Origin: Deltaproteobacteria bacterium
GTDB lineage: Bacteria; Desulfobacterota; SM23-61
Assembly (NCBI GenBank): GCA_016875165.1
Contig: VGSF01000006.1
Location: 35,040 to 99,039 of the forward strand
Direction of reading: 5' to 3'
DNA: 64,000 bases
Part shown: positions 24,719-32,901 of the stretch, one piece after another
Layout of the letters: every line of letters begins with the position of its first letter
Numbering within the stretch: the first letter of the stretch is position 1
Position numbers and translations under genes: made by a program
Notes under the pieces: model-generated
Databases searched by the model: none
Seen by the model: only the letters and a program-made list of their open reading frames with translations
What the model was told of the DNA's origin: nothing

Positions 24719-24943
24719 GCTGAGTACATAGCATAAGTCATGCTCCCTGTAAACTTAAATATGCAAATATAAAGGGCGTCCCCCGTTTTTTAATCATGGA
24801 GGGAAGCCCCGCCCTCAGCCATGAAAGAAGTCCTGCCTTGTGCTCCCGAGAGATTCCCCCTCCCGTTCGGGCCGTGTCTTGACTATCATTCTGAAATCAT
24901 GAACGAACATCAAAAGTGAAGGGGGGCAAGGCGGATTACGGGC
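24719..24943. other. Gene-free spacer
   Basis: I see no coding sequence, repeat copy or clear terminator in this stretch between the RAYT remnant and the TRAP operon promoter region. Confidence 0.4.
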
Positions 24944-24971
24944 TTGACATCGGTAGTTGTTATGAGATAAA
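24944..24971 (+). promoter_or_regulatory. Possible sigma-70 promoter for the TAXI-TRAP operon
   Basis: TTGACA (24944-24949), a 16-base spacer and GATAAA (24966-24971). A leader of about 270 bases without any obvious gene follows before the binding-protein start codon. Confidence 0.4.
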
Positions 24972-25240
24972 GTGCCCGTAAAAATTAGTATGATAGTGTG
25001 CGAAAATCTTGTTTTGGAAGGCTGGCCTAAAGGTTTTGGCCAAGTAAATCCTCATTTCCCATGAGGGAAAAAGATGACGGTTTCATATTGGTGCATAAAG
25101 GGGTGTCCAGCAGAAGAAGAGAGAACGTCTCCGGGTGTAAATCGGTTCGAAATTGAAGGAGAGGGAGGTGATGCCAACCAGAGGAAAAGTGTAATAAGAG
25201 AAATTACAAGGCCTCGAAGAGAGGGAAGGAGGAGGTAAAG

Positions 25241-26296
25241 ATGAGTACGAAATATCGAGGATTCATTGTGGCTCTGGCGCTTTTCGGGGTTTGGGCGTTT
25301 GGCGATGCCGCCTTCGCTCAACCGACGAAAAAGGCTCCGGAGATTAAGAAACCGACGAAGGTGGAGAAAGTTGGGAGCGTTCCCAAAACCTTTATCATGG
25401 CTGCCTCGGGCCCTATTGGGGGGACTTTCCTCCCTTACGTCGGCGGGCTTGCGGTATACGCCACAGAAGCGATTGAAGGGCTGACCGTTTCCATTGAAGC
25501 CACGGGCGGCTCCACAGAGAATGTCCATCTGATCGGCCGGAAAGAATCCCACATCGGCATTGCTCATGGCTCAACGATCTTTAATGCTTCCAAAGGCCTC
25601 GATGAGTATAAAGGCACGGTCTACAAGGACCTGCGGGGTCTCTTTCGGACTTACGGCAATGTGGCGCACATTGTGACCCTGAAGAAAACCGGAATTAAAA
25701 CCGTCGCCGACCTGAAGGGCAAGAGAATCAGTATGGGAACCGCGGGGTCAGGCTCGGCCATCTCGGGAGAAAAATTTCTGCGGCACCTGAAGCTGTGGGA
25801 TCAGGTGAAGGCTATCCACCTGCCGGCCATGGAAGCATCGGAAGCCCTGAAGGACGGCCGCATCGATGCCTATAACTGGCACACCGGGATTCCGTCGGCG
25901 GCCATCGTCGATACGGCGGCAACCCATTCCAAGGAGATGGTCCTCCTCGACCTTCATACAATGGCTGAACAGTCGGGTTTCTACAAGGCCCTTCCCTATT
26001 ATTCCTTCAGGGAAATTCCCGCCAAGACCTATATGGGCCAGGAGCAGCCGGTGCCCACATGGGACACAGGTTGCTTCATCATTGCCCACAAGGATCTCGA
26101 TCCCCAGATCGCCTATTTGATCCTTAAAGCCTACTTCAGCGAACCGGGGATGAAGTATGCCGTCGCCGTCCATGCCTCAGCCAAAGAGACAACCATCCAG
26201 GATGCTCTGATGGGCTTTACCATCCCCCTGCATCCTGGCGCAGTGCGCTTCTGGGAGGAGAAGGGGCTCAAGGTCCCCCCAGAATTGCGGCCTTGA
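25241..26296 (+). CDS. TAXI-family TRAP transporter solute-binding protein
   Basis: 351 residues with a Sec signal peptide (cleavage near AFAQ, residue 27). The mature protein has the TAXI layout: ASGPIGGTFLPYVGGLAVYATE, then ATGGSTENVHLIGRKE and the LKGKRISMGTAGSGS segment. It binds an unknown carboxylate or amino acid in the periplasm and hands it to the fused TRAP permease encoded just downstream. A strong GGAGGTAAAG precedes the ATG. A hairpin separates it from the permease gene, which could hold binding-protein expression above permease expression. Confidence 0.9.
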   Translation: MSTKYRGFIVALALFGVWAFGDAAFAQPTKKAPEIKKPTKVEKVGSVPKTFIMAASGPIGGTFLPYVGGLAVYATEAIEGLTVSIEATGGSTENVHLIGRKESHIGIAHGSTIFNASKGLDEYKGTVYKDLRGLFRTYGNVAHIVTLKKTGIKTVADLKGKRISMGTAGSGSAISGEKFLRHLKLWDQVKAIHLPAMEASEALKDGRIDAYNWHTGIPSAAIVDTAATHSKEMVLLDLHTMAEQSGFYKALPYYSFREIPAKTYMGQEQPVPTWDTGCFIIAHKDLDPQIAYLILKAYFSEPGMKYAVAVHASAKETTIQDALMGFTIPLHPGAVRFWEEKGLKVPPELRP

Positions 26297-26317
26297 TGCC
26301 AGAGAGGGGAGCAGACA

Positions 26318-26361
26318 GGGGCCCTGGGAGATGGAATAATCGCCTCCCAGCGCCCCATTTT
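26318..26361 (+). terminator. Intercistronic hairpin, possible partial terminator
   Basis: GGGGCCCTGGGAG (26318-26330) pairs with CTCCCAGCGCCCC and is followed by ATTTTTAG. It lies between the binding-protein and permease genes. Confidence 0.5.
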
Positions 26362-26408
26362 TAGTTTCTTTGTTCAGGATGCATCTCATAAGATCGGAGA
26401 AGATTTTC

Positions 26409-28304
26409 ATGATCGGGTTGGAGAAAGTCAAGGATTTCATCGTCGAAAAGCTGATGATAACCCAGAAGCGTCAGCTCCGTTCCCCTTATGATCAGGTGGC
26501 GCATTTCCTCGGGGCAGCCCTTAGCGCTCTATTTATCTATTGGTTGGGATTCGGCCGGGCCGACCCACAGCACTTCCGGGGCATTTTCTTCGGGGTCACC
26601 ATGATCCTGGGTTTTATTATATTCCCGGCGAGAAAGGATTCGCCGAAAGATCGACCTTCCTCCTTCGACTATCTTCTCATCGTTCTCTGCCTGATTACGG
26701 TCACCTATTTCATCACTGAATTTCCGGCGATGGCCTACCGGATGGGCGCTTTCACCCAGACCGATCTGATCATGGGGCTGATAGCGGTTGGGTTATCGCT
26801 GGAGTATACCCGCCGAGTTATGGGGCCGGTCCTGCCCGCGCTGGGCATCCTGGCGCTTATATACAGCCTGGAACCTTTTGCACCCCACTTCCCGGGGCTC
26901 CTGGCCCACCGGGGATTCAGCCTCCTTAGGGTCATGGGGTTCCTCTGGGCAACCCTGGATGGAATTATGGGGATCGTGCTCAATGTCTACGCTCGATACG
27001 TCTTCCCCTTTGTTATCCTGGGCAAATTCCTTGAATTTTCCGGAGTGGGCAAATACTTGATCGACCTGCCCTACTCCCTGGCCGGTCGCTACACCGGCGG
27101 GCCAGCCAAAGTGGCGGTGGTGGCCAGCGCCCTCTTTGGCTCGATTTCGGGAAGCGCGGTGGCCAATACCATGGCCACAGGCACTTTCACCATCCCTCTC
27201 ATGATAAAAACGGGTTACAGGCCCCATGTGGCCGGGGCCATCGAGCCCGCGGCTTCCACCGGCGGGCAGTTTCTGCCGCCGGTAATGGGAGCGGGTGCTT
27301 TCCTTATGGTGGAGTTCCTGGGGATTCCTTACCTGTCGATCATCCTGGTCGCCTTTCTCCCGGCCATGATCTATTTTATCAGCGTTTTCGCCATGGTCCA
27401 TTTTGAGGCTGTTAAGCAGGGCCTGAAAGGATTGCCGAAGGAGGAGTTAGAGGATCCCCTCCAATTATTGAAGAGAGGTTTTTATTATTTTATCCCTTTG
27501 GTCCTTCTTATTTATCTCCTCATTCAGGGTTATTCTCCAAACTACTCGGCGGTCTGGTCGATTATCTGCTGCTTGCCCATAAGCTGGATCAGGCGCGAGA
27601 CTCGTCTCACACCCGGAAAAATTTATGAGGCCCTGGGCAAGAGCACCCTGGACATGGTGAGCGTCAACTCTCTGGCCGGAACGGTGAATATTATCATTGC
27701 CATCGTCACCTTAAGCGGCCTGATGATTCGTTTCCCGCACATTATCCTCTCCTTTTCCGGGGATAGTCTGATTGGGGTTTTGGGGCTGGCAGCGGCTGCG
27801 GCTTTTGTTCTCGGGATGGGGGTTCCCACCACGGCCTCGTATATCATGATGGCCATCCTGGTGGTGCCGGCCCTGGATCGGCTCGGCGTCCCTCTGCTGA
27901 TCGCTCATTTTGTGGTCTTCTGGCTGACCCAGCTTGCCGGTTTGACGCCGCCGGTTTGCGTTGTGGCCTATGCCGGTGCGGCGATCGCCAAAGCAGATCC
28001 CTTTCGTACAGGCATAACCTCATTAAAATTCGCTGTCTTTCTCCCCATCATGCCCTTGCTGTTTGTCTACAGACCATCGATCCTTTTAGAAGGCAGTCCC
28101 TTGGAAATCATCTGGACGGTTTTTATATCCATCGTGAGTGCCGTTGCCTTGGGGTTTGGTTTATTCGGCCGTGTCAGCAACATATGGCTGAGGATGGTCT
28201 TGTTTCTGGGCGCGGGGATTATGCTTTGGCCCGGTTTATTAAAAGATTTAGTTGGGCTGGCGCTCATTGGCTCGATATGGATATATATGAAGAGAATATC
28301 ATAA
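26409..28304 (+). CDS. TRAP transporter fused permease (4TM small + 12TM large, TAXI type)
   Basis: 631 residues from the ATG at 26409 (GGAGAAG upstream), preferred to the TTG at 26370. The first part holds about four hydrophobic helices (DctQ-like). The larger rest is DctM-like, with the conserved FGSISGSAVANTMATGTFTIPLM and PAASTGGQFLPPVMGAGAFLM segments and GMGVPTTASYIMMAI. It drives sodium-coupled uptake of the solute bound by the TAXI receptor. Complete and apparently functional, unlike the broken dctM at 31-32 kb. Confidence 0.92.
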   Translation: MIGLEKVKDFIVEKLMITQKRQLRSPYDQVAHFLGAALSALFIYWLGFGRADPQHFRGIFFGVTMILGFIIFPARKDSPKDRPSSFDYLLIVLCLITVTYFITEFPAMAYRMGAFTQTDLIMGLIAVGLSLEYTRRVMGPVLPALGILALIYSLEPFAPHFPGLLAHRGFSLLRVMGFLWATLDGIMGIVLNVYARYVFPFVILGKFLEFSGVGKYLIDLPYSLAGRYTGGPAKVAVVASALFGSISGSAVANTMATGTFTIPLMIKTGYRPHVAGAIEPAASTGGQFLPPVMGAGAFLMVEFLGIPYLSIILVAFLPAMIYFISVFAMVHFEAVKQGLKGLPKEELEDPLQLLKRGFYYFIPLVLLIYLLIQGYSPNYSAVWSIICCLPISWIRRETRLTPGKIYEALGKSTLDMVSVNSLAGTVNIIIAIVTLSGLMIRFPHIILSFSGDSLIGVLGLAAAAAFVLGMGVPTTASYIMMAILVVPALDRLGVPLLIAHFVVFWLTQLAGLTPPVCVVAYAGAAIAKADPFRTGITSLKFAVFLPIMPLLFVYRPSILLEGSPLEIIWTVFISIVSAVALGFGLFGRVSNIWLRMVLFLGAGIMLWPGLLKDLVGLALIGSIWIYMKRIS

Positions 28305-28413
28305 GGCCGGGGTAAGGGAACCCTTGGCACATCACGCTCTACTCTTGAACCGCCGCATGGAATTCTTTCCGTCGGCGCCTGGGATGCGCCCCCTCGATGC
28401 CTATCTTCCCGAG

Positions 28414-28550
28414 GAGCAAGGCTCTTTTTTTAGCAAAGGGAGAAACCAACCACGCTCTCTGCTTGTTGCTGGGGTAGAGTAGAGAGTTGGCTTATTGGCG
28501 CCGTCGCTCTATTTCCAGCTTTTTACTCTACCCCTGCCACTTAGACATCA
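28414..28550. terminator. Hairpins in the convergent gap (TRAP permease / dehydrogenase)
   Basis: GAGCAAGGCTC followed by seven T residues (near 28420-28436) resembles a short rho-independent terminator. Farther on, GGGGTAGAGTA (about 28471-28481) is mirrored by TACTCTACCCC (about 28537-28547). I see no gene between 28305 and 28573. Confidence 0.45.
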
Positions 28551-28573
28551 CAACCCCAATCCAGATTAGGGAA

Positions 28574-29665
28574 TCAACTATTTTTCAATTCCTCCACGAT
28601 GGCGTCCCCCACCTGGGCGGTGTTATTTTTCCCCCCGAGATCCGGAGTCTTCACCTGGCCCTTGGCCAGTACAGCTTCTACCGCTTTTTCGATTCGGCGA
28701 CCTATTTCCAGGGCTTTGGAATCGTCATGCCTATTTCCCAGCCATTCGAACATCATTCCTCCGGAGAGGATGGCGGCGATGGGATTTACGATCCCTTTTC
28801 CGGCAATATCCGGAGCGCTTCCGTGGATGGACTGGAAGAGGCCGTGATTGTCTCCCACTTCCGCAGAAGGAGCCAGGCCCAAGCTTCCGATCGTCCCGGC
28901 CCCTAAGTCTGAAAGGATGTCGCCGAACATGTTTTCAGTCACGATCACATCAAAGCGCCACGGTCTCTGGACCATCAGAACCGTCAGGGCGTCGGTGTAA
29001 TAATGTTCGTTCTGGATATCAGGAAACTCTTTGGCCACCTCTTTGAAGACCTCCTCGAAAAAAGCGTAGGCTTCGACCACGTTGGACTTGGTCGTACAGG
29101 TCACCCTCTTCACCCCGTCCTCGGGAGCTCCTTTGCGCCGCCTGGCCATCTCGAAGGCGGCCCGCACAATCCTCTCCGTCCCTTTCCGGGATATGATCAA
29201 CGGATTAACTGCGGCTTCGTTTCCGATGCGGAATCCTCCCTTGCCGAAAGTATAAAGCCCTTCGGTGTTCTCCCGGAAGATCACGTAGTCAATCCCTCTC
29301 TCCTGGGCTTTCTTCAGGGGCGACTCTATACCTTTATACAGCTTGACGGGTCGGATGTTGGCGTAAAGGTCCAAATCCTGCCTATAGATGTATCCAGATT
29401 GCACTTCCCTCCCATCGGGCAGGCGAACCTCGGGAAGGCCCACGGCTCCGAAATAGACCGCATCCGCCTTCCGTACCTTTTCAATGTCTTCCGGACTAAA
29501 AGCGGTTCCCGTTCTCCGGTAGCGTCCCGCCCCAATCTCCAATTCCGTGAACTGCACTTCCAGGGAAACCAGGTCCAGTGCCGCCTGAATGACTTTCATC
29601 CCCTCTTTGATAATCTCTGGTCCTACCCCATCTCCTGGCAATTCAACTATTTGATATGATCCCAT
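28574..29665 (-). CDS. Isocitrate/isopropylmalate dehydrogenase-family enzyme
   Basis: 363 residues, a complete beta-decarboxylating dehydrogenase. ELPGDGVGPEI is the N-terminal signature; FRENTEGLYTF, CTTKSNVVEA and VTENMFGDILSDLGAGTIG hold the catalytic Tyr/Lys/Asp and the metal site; SIHGSAPDIAGKGIVNP is the cofactor-binding region. It oxidises and decarboxylates a 2-hydroxy-3-carboxy acid (isopropylmalate, methylmalate or tartrate class) with NAD or NADP. Leucine synthesis genes are not adjacent. It shares the minus strand with a CitE-like lyase and a dead dctM, suggesting a catabolic set. Start has AAAGGAGAAAA upstream. Confidence 0.88.
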   Translation of the reverse strand: MGSYQIVELPGDGVGPEIIKEGMKVIQAALDLVSLEVQFTELEIGAGRYRRTGTAFSPEDIEKVRKADAVYFGAVGLPEVRLPDGREVQSGYIYRQDLDLYANIRPVKLYKGIESPLKKAQERGIDYVIFRENTEGLYTFGKGGFRIGNEAAVNPLIISRKGTERIVRAAFEMARRRKGAPEDGVKRVTCTTKSNVVEAYAFFEEVFKEVAKEFPDIQNEHYYTDALTVLMVQRPWRFDVIVTENMFGDILSDLGAGTIGSLGLAPSAEVGDNHGLFQSIHGSAPDIAGKGIVNPIAAILSGGMMFEWLGNRHDDSKALEIGRRIEKAVEAVLAKGQVKTPDLGGKNNTAQVGDAIVEELKNS

Positions 29666-29689
29666 GTTTTCTCCTTTTTATAGAATTAT

Positions 29690-29774
29690 GGTTCAAGGAT
29701 TCAAGGGGTCGAGGATTCAAATGGAATAAAATTCAAACATTCAATATTCCATTCGAACCCCTGGACCCTTGACC
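29690..29774. repeat. AGGATTCAAGGGGTCGAGG hairpin repeat
   Basis: GGTCGAGGATTCAAATGGAAT (29707-29727) is mirrored by ATTCCATTCGAACCCCTGGACC (29746-29767). Related arms occur at 40747-40830 and, more loosely, at 48630-48660 and 49758-49830. Confidence 0.55.
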
Positions 29775-29814
29775 GCCCGAACCGATTAACCTTGAACTTG
29801 AAACATGAAACTCG

Positions 29815-30080
29815 GTATCAATTTAGCGATTTGAAAAAATGGTATTAAAGCCTTTGTTGAGGGCCGGGGGTTAGAGCGGAACGCGCCGGAAGCATCGGTT
29901 GGGTTTCCGCTTGGCCACGAAGACAGAAGATCTTTTCCTCCGGAGGAGGCGGGCGTTCTTGCCCGCCCCATATGCGGAGATATAAGCGCCTTATGATTCC
30001 AAACGTTCCGCTCTGGCCCCCGGCCCCTGGAATCCCTTGGCCTTTACAACACACTTTTTTTCAAAGTGCTAAAGTGTTAC
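29815..30080 (+). repeat. 265-bp hairpin repeat, copy C
   Basis: Full copy, nearly identical to copies B and D. Ends GTATCAATTTAGC and GTGCTAAAGTGTTAC. Its inner arm GTTAGAGCGGAACG pairs with CGTTCCGCTCTGGC (TT against GG). Core CGCCGGAAGCATCGG retained. It lies between the CitE-like gene and the dehydrogenase, antisense to both. Confidence 0.85.
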
Positions 30081-30101
30081 GAATCTCGTAACTCGCCACC
30101 C

Positions 30102-31019
30102 TTACTTTAATTTCGCCAGCGCCTCTGCTTTCCTCCGCTCCACCGCGGCGATAGCATCGGCGCGCTGGAGAATCAGCCTGGATCGGTTATAGACCGGAAT
30201 ATCCACCATCTTTCCATCCAAATTAACCGAGGCCGTTCCCCTACGCACCCCTGCTTCGAAAGCTTCCACAGCCCGGCGGGCATATTCCACTTTTTCCGGA
30301 GGGGGGGAGAAGACCTGGTTAAGCACCGGTACCTGATCCGGATGGATGCAGGAAGCCCCCTCACATCCTACCTGGCGGGCTCTGGCGGCTGCTTGCTCAA
30401 ACCCCTGCAGATCGCGGAAAACAGCAATGCTTCCCAAAAGACCCATGGGTCTTATCCCGGCTGCCTTGCAGACCGTTACCACCCAGGAGACGGGATAAAA
30501 AATCTCTAGTCCGTCCGGAGAAGGTTCTACCCCTAACTCCAGACAATAGTCTTCCATACCGACGGTCATGGACTTAACCCGGGGGCTGGATAGGGCAATC
30601 TCCTGGGCTTTCAACAAACCCCGCGGGCTCTCGATGAGGATGGAGAACTTGATGTGGCCGGGTTTGATCCCTCGTTGCCGCTCCAGCTTTTCCACCAGAG
30701 CCTCCAGGTTGCGCACTTCCTCGGCAGATTCGGTTTTGGGCAGGGTAATTCCATCCAGGCCCGGATGGACCGAGGCCTCTATGTCCGATGTAAGGAGGGA
30801 TGGGTCTTTGTTGACCCGCACCCCAACCTCTGCCCCGCCCCGCGCCGCCAGGGGAATCGAGTCTTTGATCAGCTTGCGGGCGTTTTCCTTTTCGGCATAA
30901 GGAACTGCATCCTCCAGATCCAATAGAATGGCGTCCGCGCCCCGGAGATAAGCCTTCTCCACAAACTTCGGGATGTTCACTGGAAGAATTAACGTGGATC
31001 TTCGCACCATTTGGTTCAT
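30102..31019 (-). CDS. HpcH/HpaI aldolase / citrate lyase beta (CitE)-like protein
   Basis: 305 residues, a TIM-barrel C-C lyase. LLDLEDAVPYAEKENAR provides a metal-binding acidic pair; VGVRVNKDPS is followed later by ILIESPRGLLKAQEI with the catalytic Glu; GMEDYCLELG and the closing SCIHPDQVPVLN are typical of CitE/malyl-CoA lyase-type enzymes. The substrate is probably an acyl-CoA or hydroxyacid such as (S)-citramalyl-CoA or malyl-CoA. AAAGGAG precedes the start. It follows the decayed dctM on the same strand, so a TRAP transporter once fed this pathway. Confidence 0.87.
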   Translation of the reverse strand: MNQMVRRSTLILPVNIPKFVEKAYLRGADAILLDLEDAVPYAEKENARKLIKDSIPLAARGGAEVGVRVNKDPSLLTSDIEASVHPGLDGITLPKTESAEEVRNLEALVEKLERQRGIKPGHIKFSILIESPRGLLKAQEIALSSPRVKSMTVGMEDYCLELGVEPSPDGLEIFYPVSWVVTVCKAAGIRPMGLLGSIAVFRDLQGFEQAAARARQVGCEGASCIHPDQVPVLNQVFSPPPEKVEYARRAVEAFEAGVRRGTASVNLDGKMVDIPVYNRSRLILQRADAIAAVERRKAEALAKLK

Positions 31020-31065
31020 TCCTACACTCCTTTAAAAATTTGTGGCCCACTGGGGCCTCGGTTCA

Positions 31066-32251
31066 TTATTTGGATAACAGGCCGGGAAGCCAGGTCGAAA
31101 GAGCGGGGATGTAGGCAACCACCAAGAGGACGGTGATCTGCACCAGAATCCAAGGGATCAACTCTTTGATCACCCGGACCAGGGGGGCTTCAGCCATGTC
31201 TGCGACCAGATAAAGCAGAACCCCTACGGGGGGAGTCAGCAGGGCGATGCCCAGGGAGAGCACGAATACGGTCGAAAAATGATAAGGGTCAATTCCCACT
31301 TTAGTGGCCAGAGGATACATAACGGGAACGAAGATGAAGATCATGGCGATCACATCCAGCCCGCAGCCGATAACCAGCAAAAACCCGATCAGCAGGGTGA
31401 GAACGACGTATTTATCGGTGCTGATGGAAAGGATCAGTTCCACCAATTGTTCCCCCACCCCGGTGTTCATCACGACATACCCGAAGAATCCTGCTGAAGC
31501 CAGGATGATCAGGAGGTTGGAGACCCCCTTGGAAGTTTCTTTGGCCATGGCCCAGAAATTATCCAGCCGGATCTCCCGGTAAAAGAAACCCAGGGTCAGC
31601 GCATACAAACAGGCCAGGACACCTGTCTCGGTGACGGTAACGACCCCAAAAACGACCCCCCCCAACAACAATGGCCGGCATGATTAAAACCAGAAATCCG
31701 TCCAAAAAGGCCCGGCTCATTTCCTTGAGGGGGGCCCGCCTCTCTTCCTTGGGGTAATTCCGGCGGCGGCTGATGACATAAGACAGGCCCAAAAAGGAAA
31801 AACCCAGGAGCAGCCCGGGAATCGCCCCTGCCAGGAAGAGCTTCCCGATGGCCATGTCCTGCATGACCCCGATCAGGATCATGGGAATGCTGGGGGGAAT
31901 GATGTGCCCCACCGTGGCCGTTGCCGCGGTTACGGCCGCCGAGAAATCCGCCGGGTAGCGGTCCTTTTTCATGGCTGGGATGAGCACTCCGCCGATGGAC
32001 GCGGCATCGGCGACACAAGACCCCGAAACCCCGGCGAAGACCATGCTGGCCACCACGTTCACATGGGAGAGTCCTCCGGTCACATGGCCGATGATGACCC
32101 GGGAAAAGGCCACCAGCCGATGGGTAAGCCCGCCTATAAGCATTAGGGACCCGGCGAGATAGAAGAAGGGGATGGCCATCAGCCCGTAGCTATCCAGGGC
32201 TAACACCATGCGGTTGGGAATCATGACCAGCAACTTTGGGGTCACAACTTT
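31066..32251 (-). pseudogene. dctM: TRAP transporter large permease DctM, truncated and frameshifted
   Basis: Two minus-strand frames together encode a DctM: 32251 to about 31660 (KLLVMIPNRMVLALDSYGL through VSGSCVADAASIGG and IPPSIPMILIGVM) and about 31675 to 31066 (VVFGVVTVTETGVLACLYAL through LTPPVGVLLYLVADM). The junction is a run of eight C residues (minus-strand G8) at about 31655-31662; one fewer base restores PAIVVGGVVFG. The first ~40 residues are missing because a RAYT-derived element ends exactly where the DctM frame begins. No dctP or dctQ is adjacent. Either lesion alone should inactivate it, unless the G8 is a sequencing error. Confidence 0.82.
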
Positions 32252-32586
32252 GGGGTCAGGCAATCGTAATAAAGTATTTCTTCTTTCCCCTCATTCTTAG
32301 ATTCAGTTCCATGGCTTCCACTCTTTGCGCTACACCCCTATCTCGCTGAAGCAGATTCTCAATCTTCCTCAACGCGAAACTTATCGTCATCGGCTCCCGT
32401 TTAAAATACCGGCCAATCTCTTTCACCCGCATACCTGCCAGCTTTCTCGCCAGATATCCTACCAAACCCCGGGCGATCACATGGTAGAGGGCGCCGGGAA
32501 AATGAATACGAGGTTTTCGATTCATGAAGCTTTTGTAGCACTGCGAGAATTTTCTGTCAATACTTTATTATCATTGCCTGACCCCA
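32252..32586 (-). mobile_element. RAYT-derived non-autonomous element with terminal inverted repeats
   Basis: GGGGTCAGGCAATCG then TAATAAAGTATT (32252-32278) is inverted at 32560-32586 with two mismatches. Inside, the minus frame 32525-32256 joins a RAYT N-terminus (MNRKPRIHFPGALYHVIARG) directly to a RAYT C-terminus (VGYLARKLAGMRVKEIGRYF...), deleting the catalytic middle. Both edges carry short tandem duplications of the end (ACTTTGGGGTCA twice on the left; TTGCCTGACCCCAGATA twice on the right). It has inserted into and truncated dctM. Confidence 0.78.
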
Positions 32587-32613
32587 GATATTTTGCCTGA
32601 CCCCAGATACATG

Positions 32614-32704
32614 ATTATGATTCCAAGCGTTACGCTCTGGCCCCCGGCCCCTGGAATCCCTTGGTCCTTATAACACACCTTTTTTCAAAGAGCTAAAGTG
32701 TTAC
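32614..32704 (+). repeat. 265-bp hairpin repeat, half copy F (right half only)
   Basis: Begins at TTATGATTCCAAGCG and runs through CTCTGGCCCCCGGCCCC to AGCTAAAGTGTTAC. The left half is absent, so the fold cannot form. It is joined directly to the right half of a TCGTAAAAAGTC element. Confidence 0.75.
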
Positions 32705-32790
32705 GAAAATACGGGATTGCTTCGTCGTACCGCATTGGCGGAAGTCCTGGCAATGGCGAAAACGGAACTTTTTACGACTCCATCATCTCT
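32705..32790. repeat. TCGTAAAAAGTC palindromic element, copy 9 (right half only)
   Basis: GATTGCTTCGTCGTACCGC leads to AACTTTTTACGACTCCATC. The left end is missing. With repeat F it fills the gap before the second larA homologue. Confidence 0.65.
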
Positions 32791-32901
32791 TAGCCCAGGA
32801 AAAAATTTTATTTTAAATCCTGATTGTGTTATATAAGTTGATATAGGAGGGTCTTTCACTAAACCGGGGGTACACGGTTTAAAAAAAAAGGGGAGTTAAA
32901 A

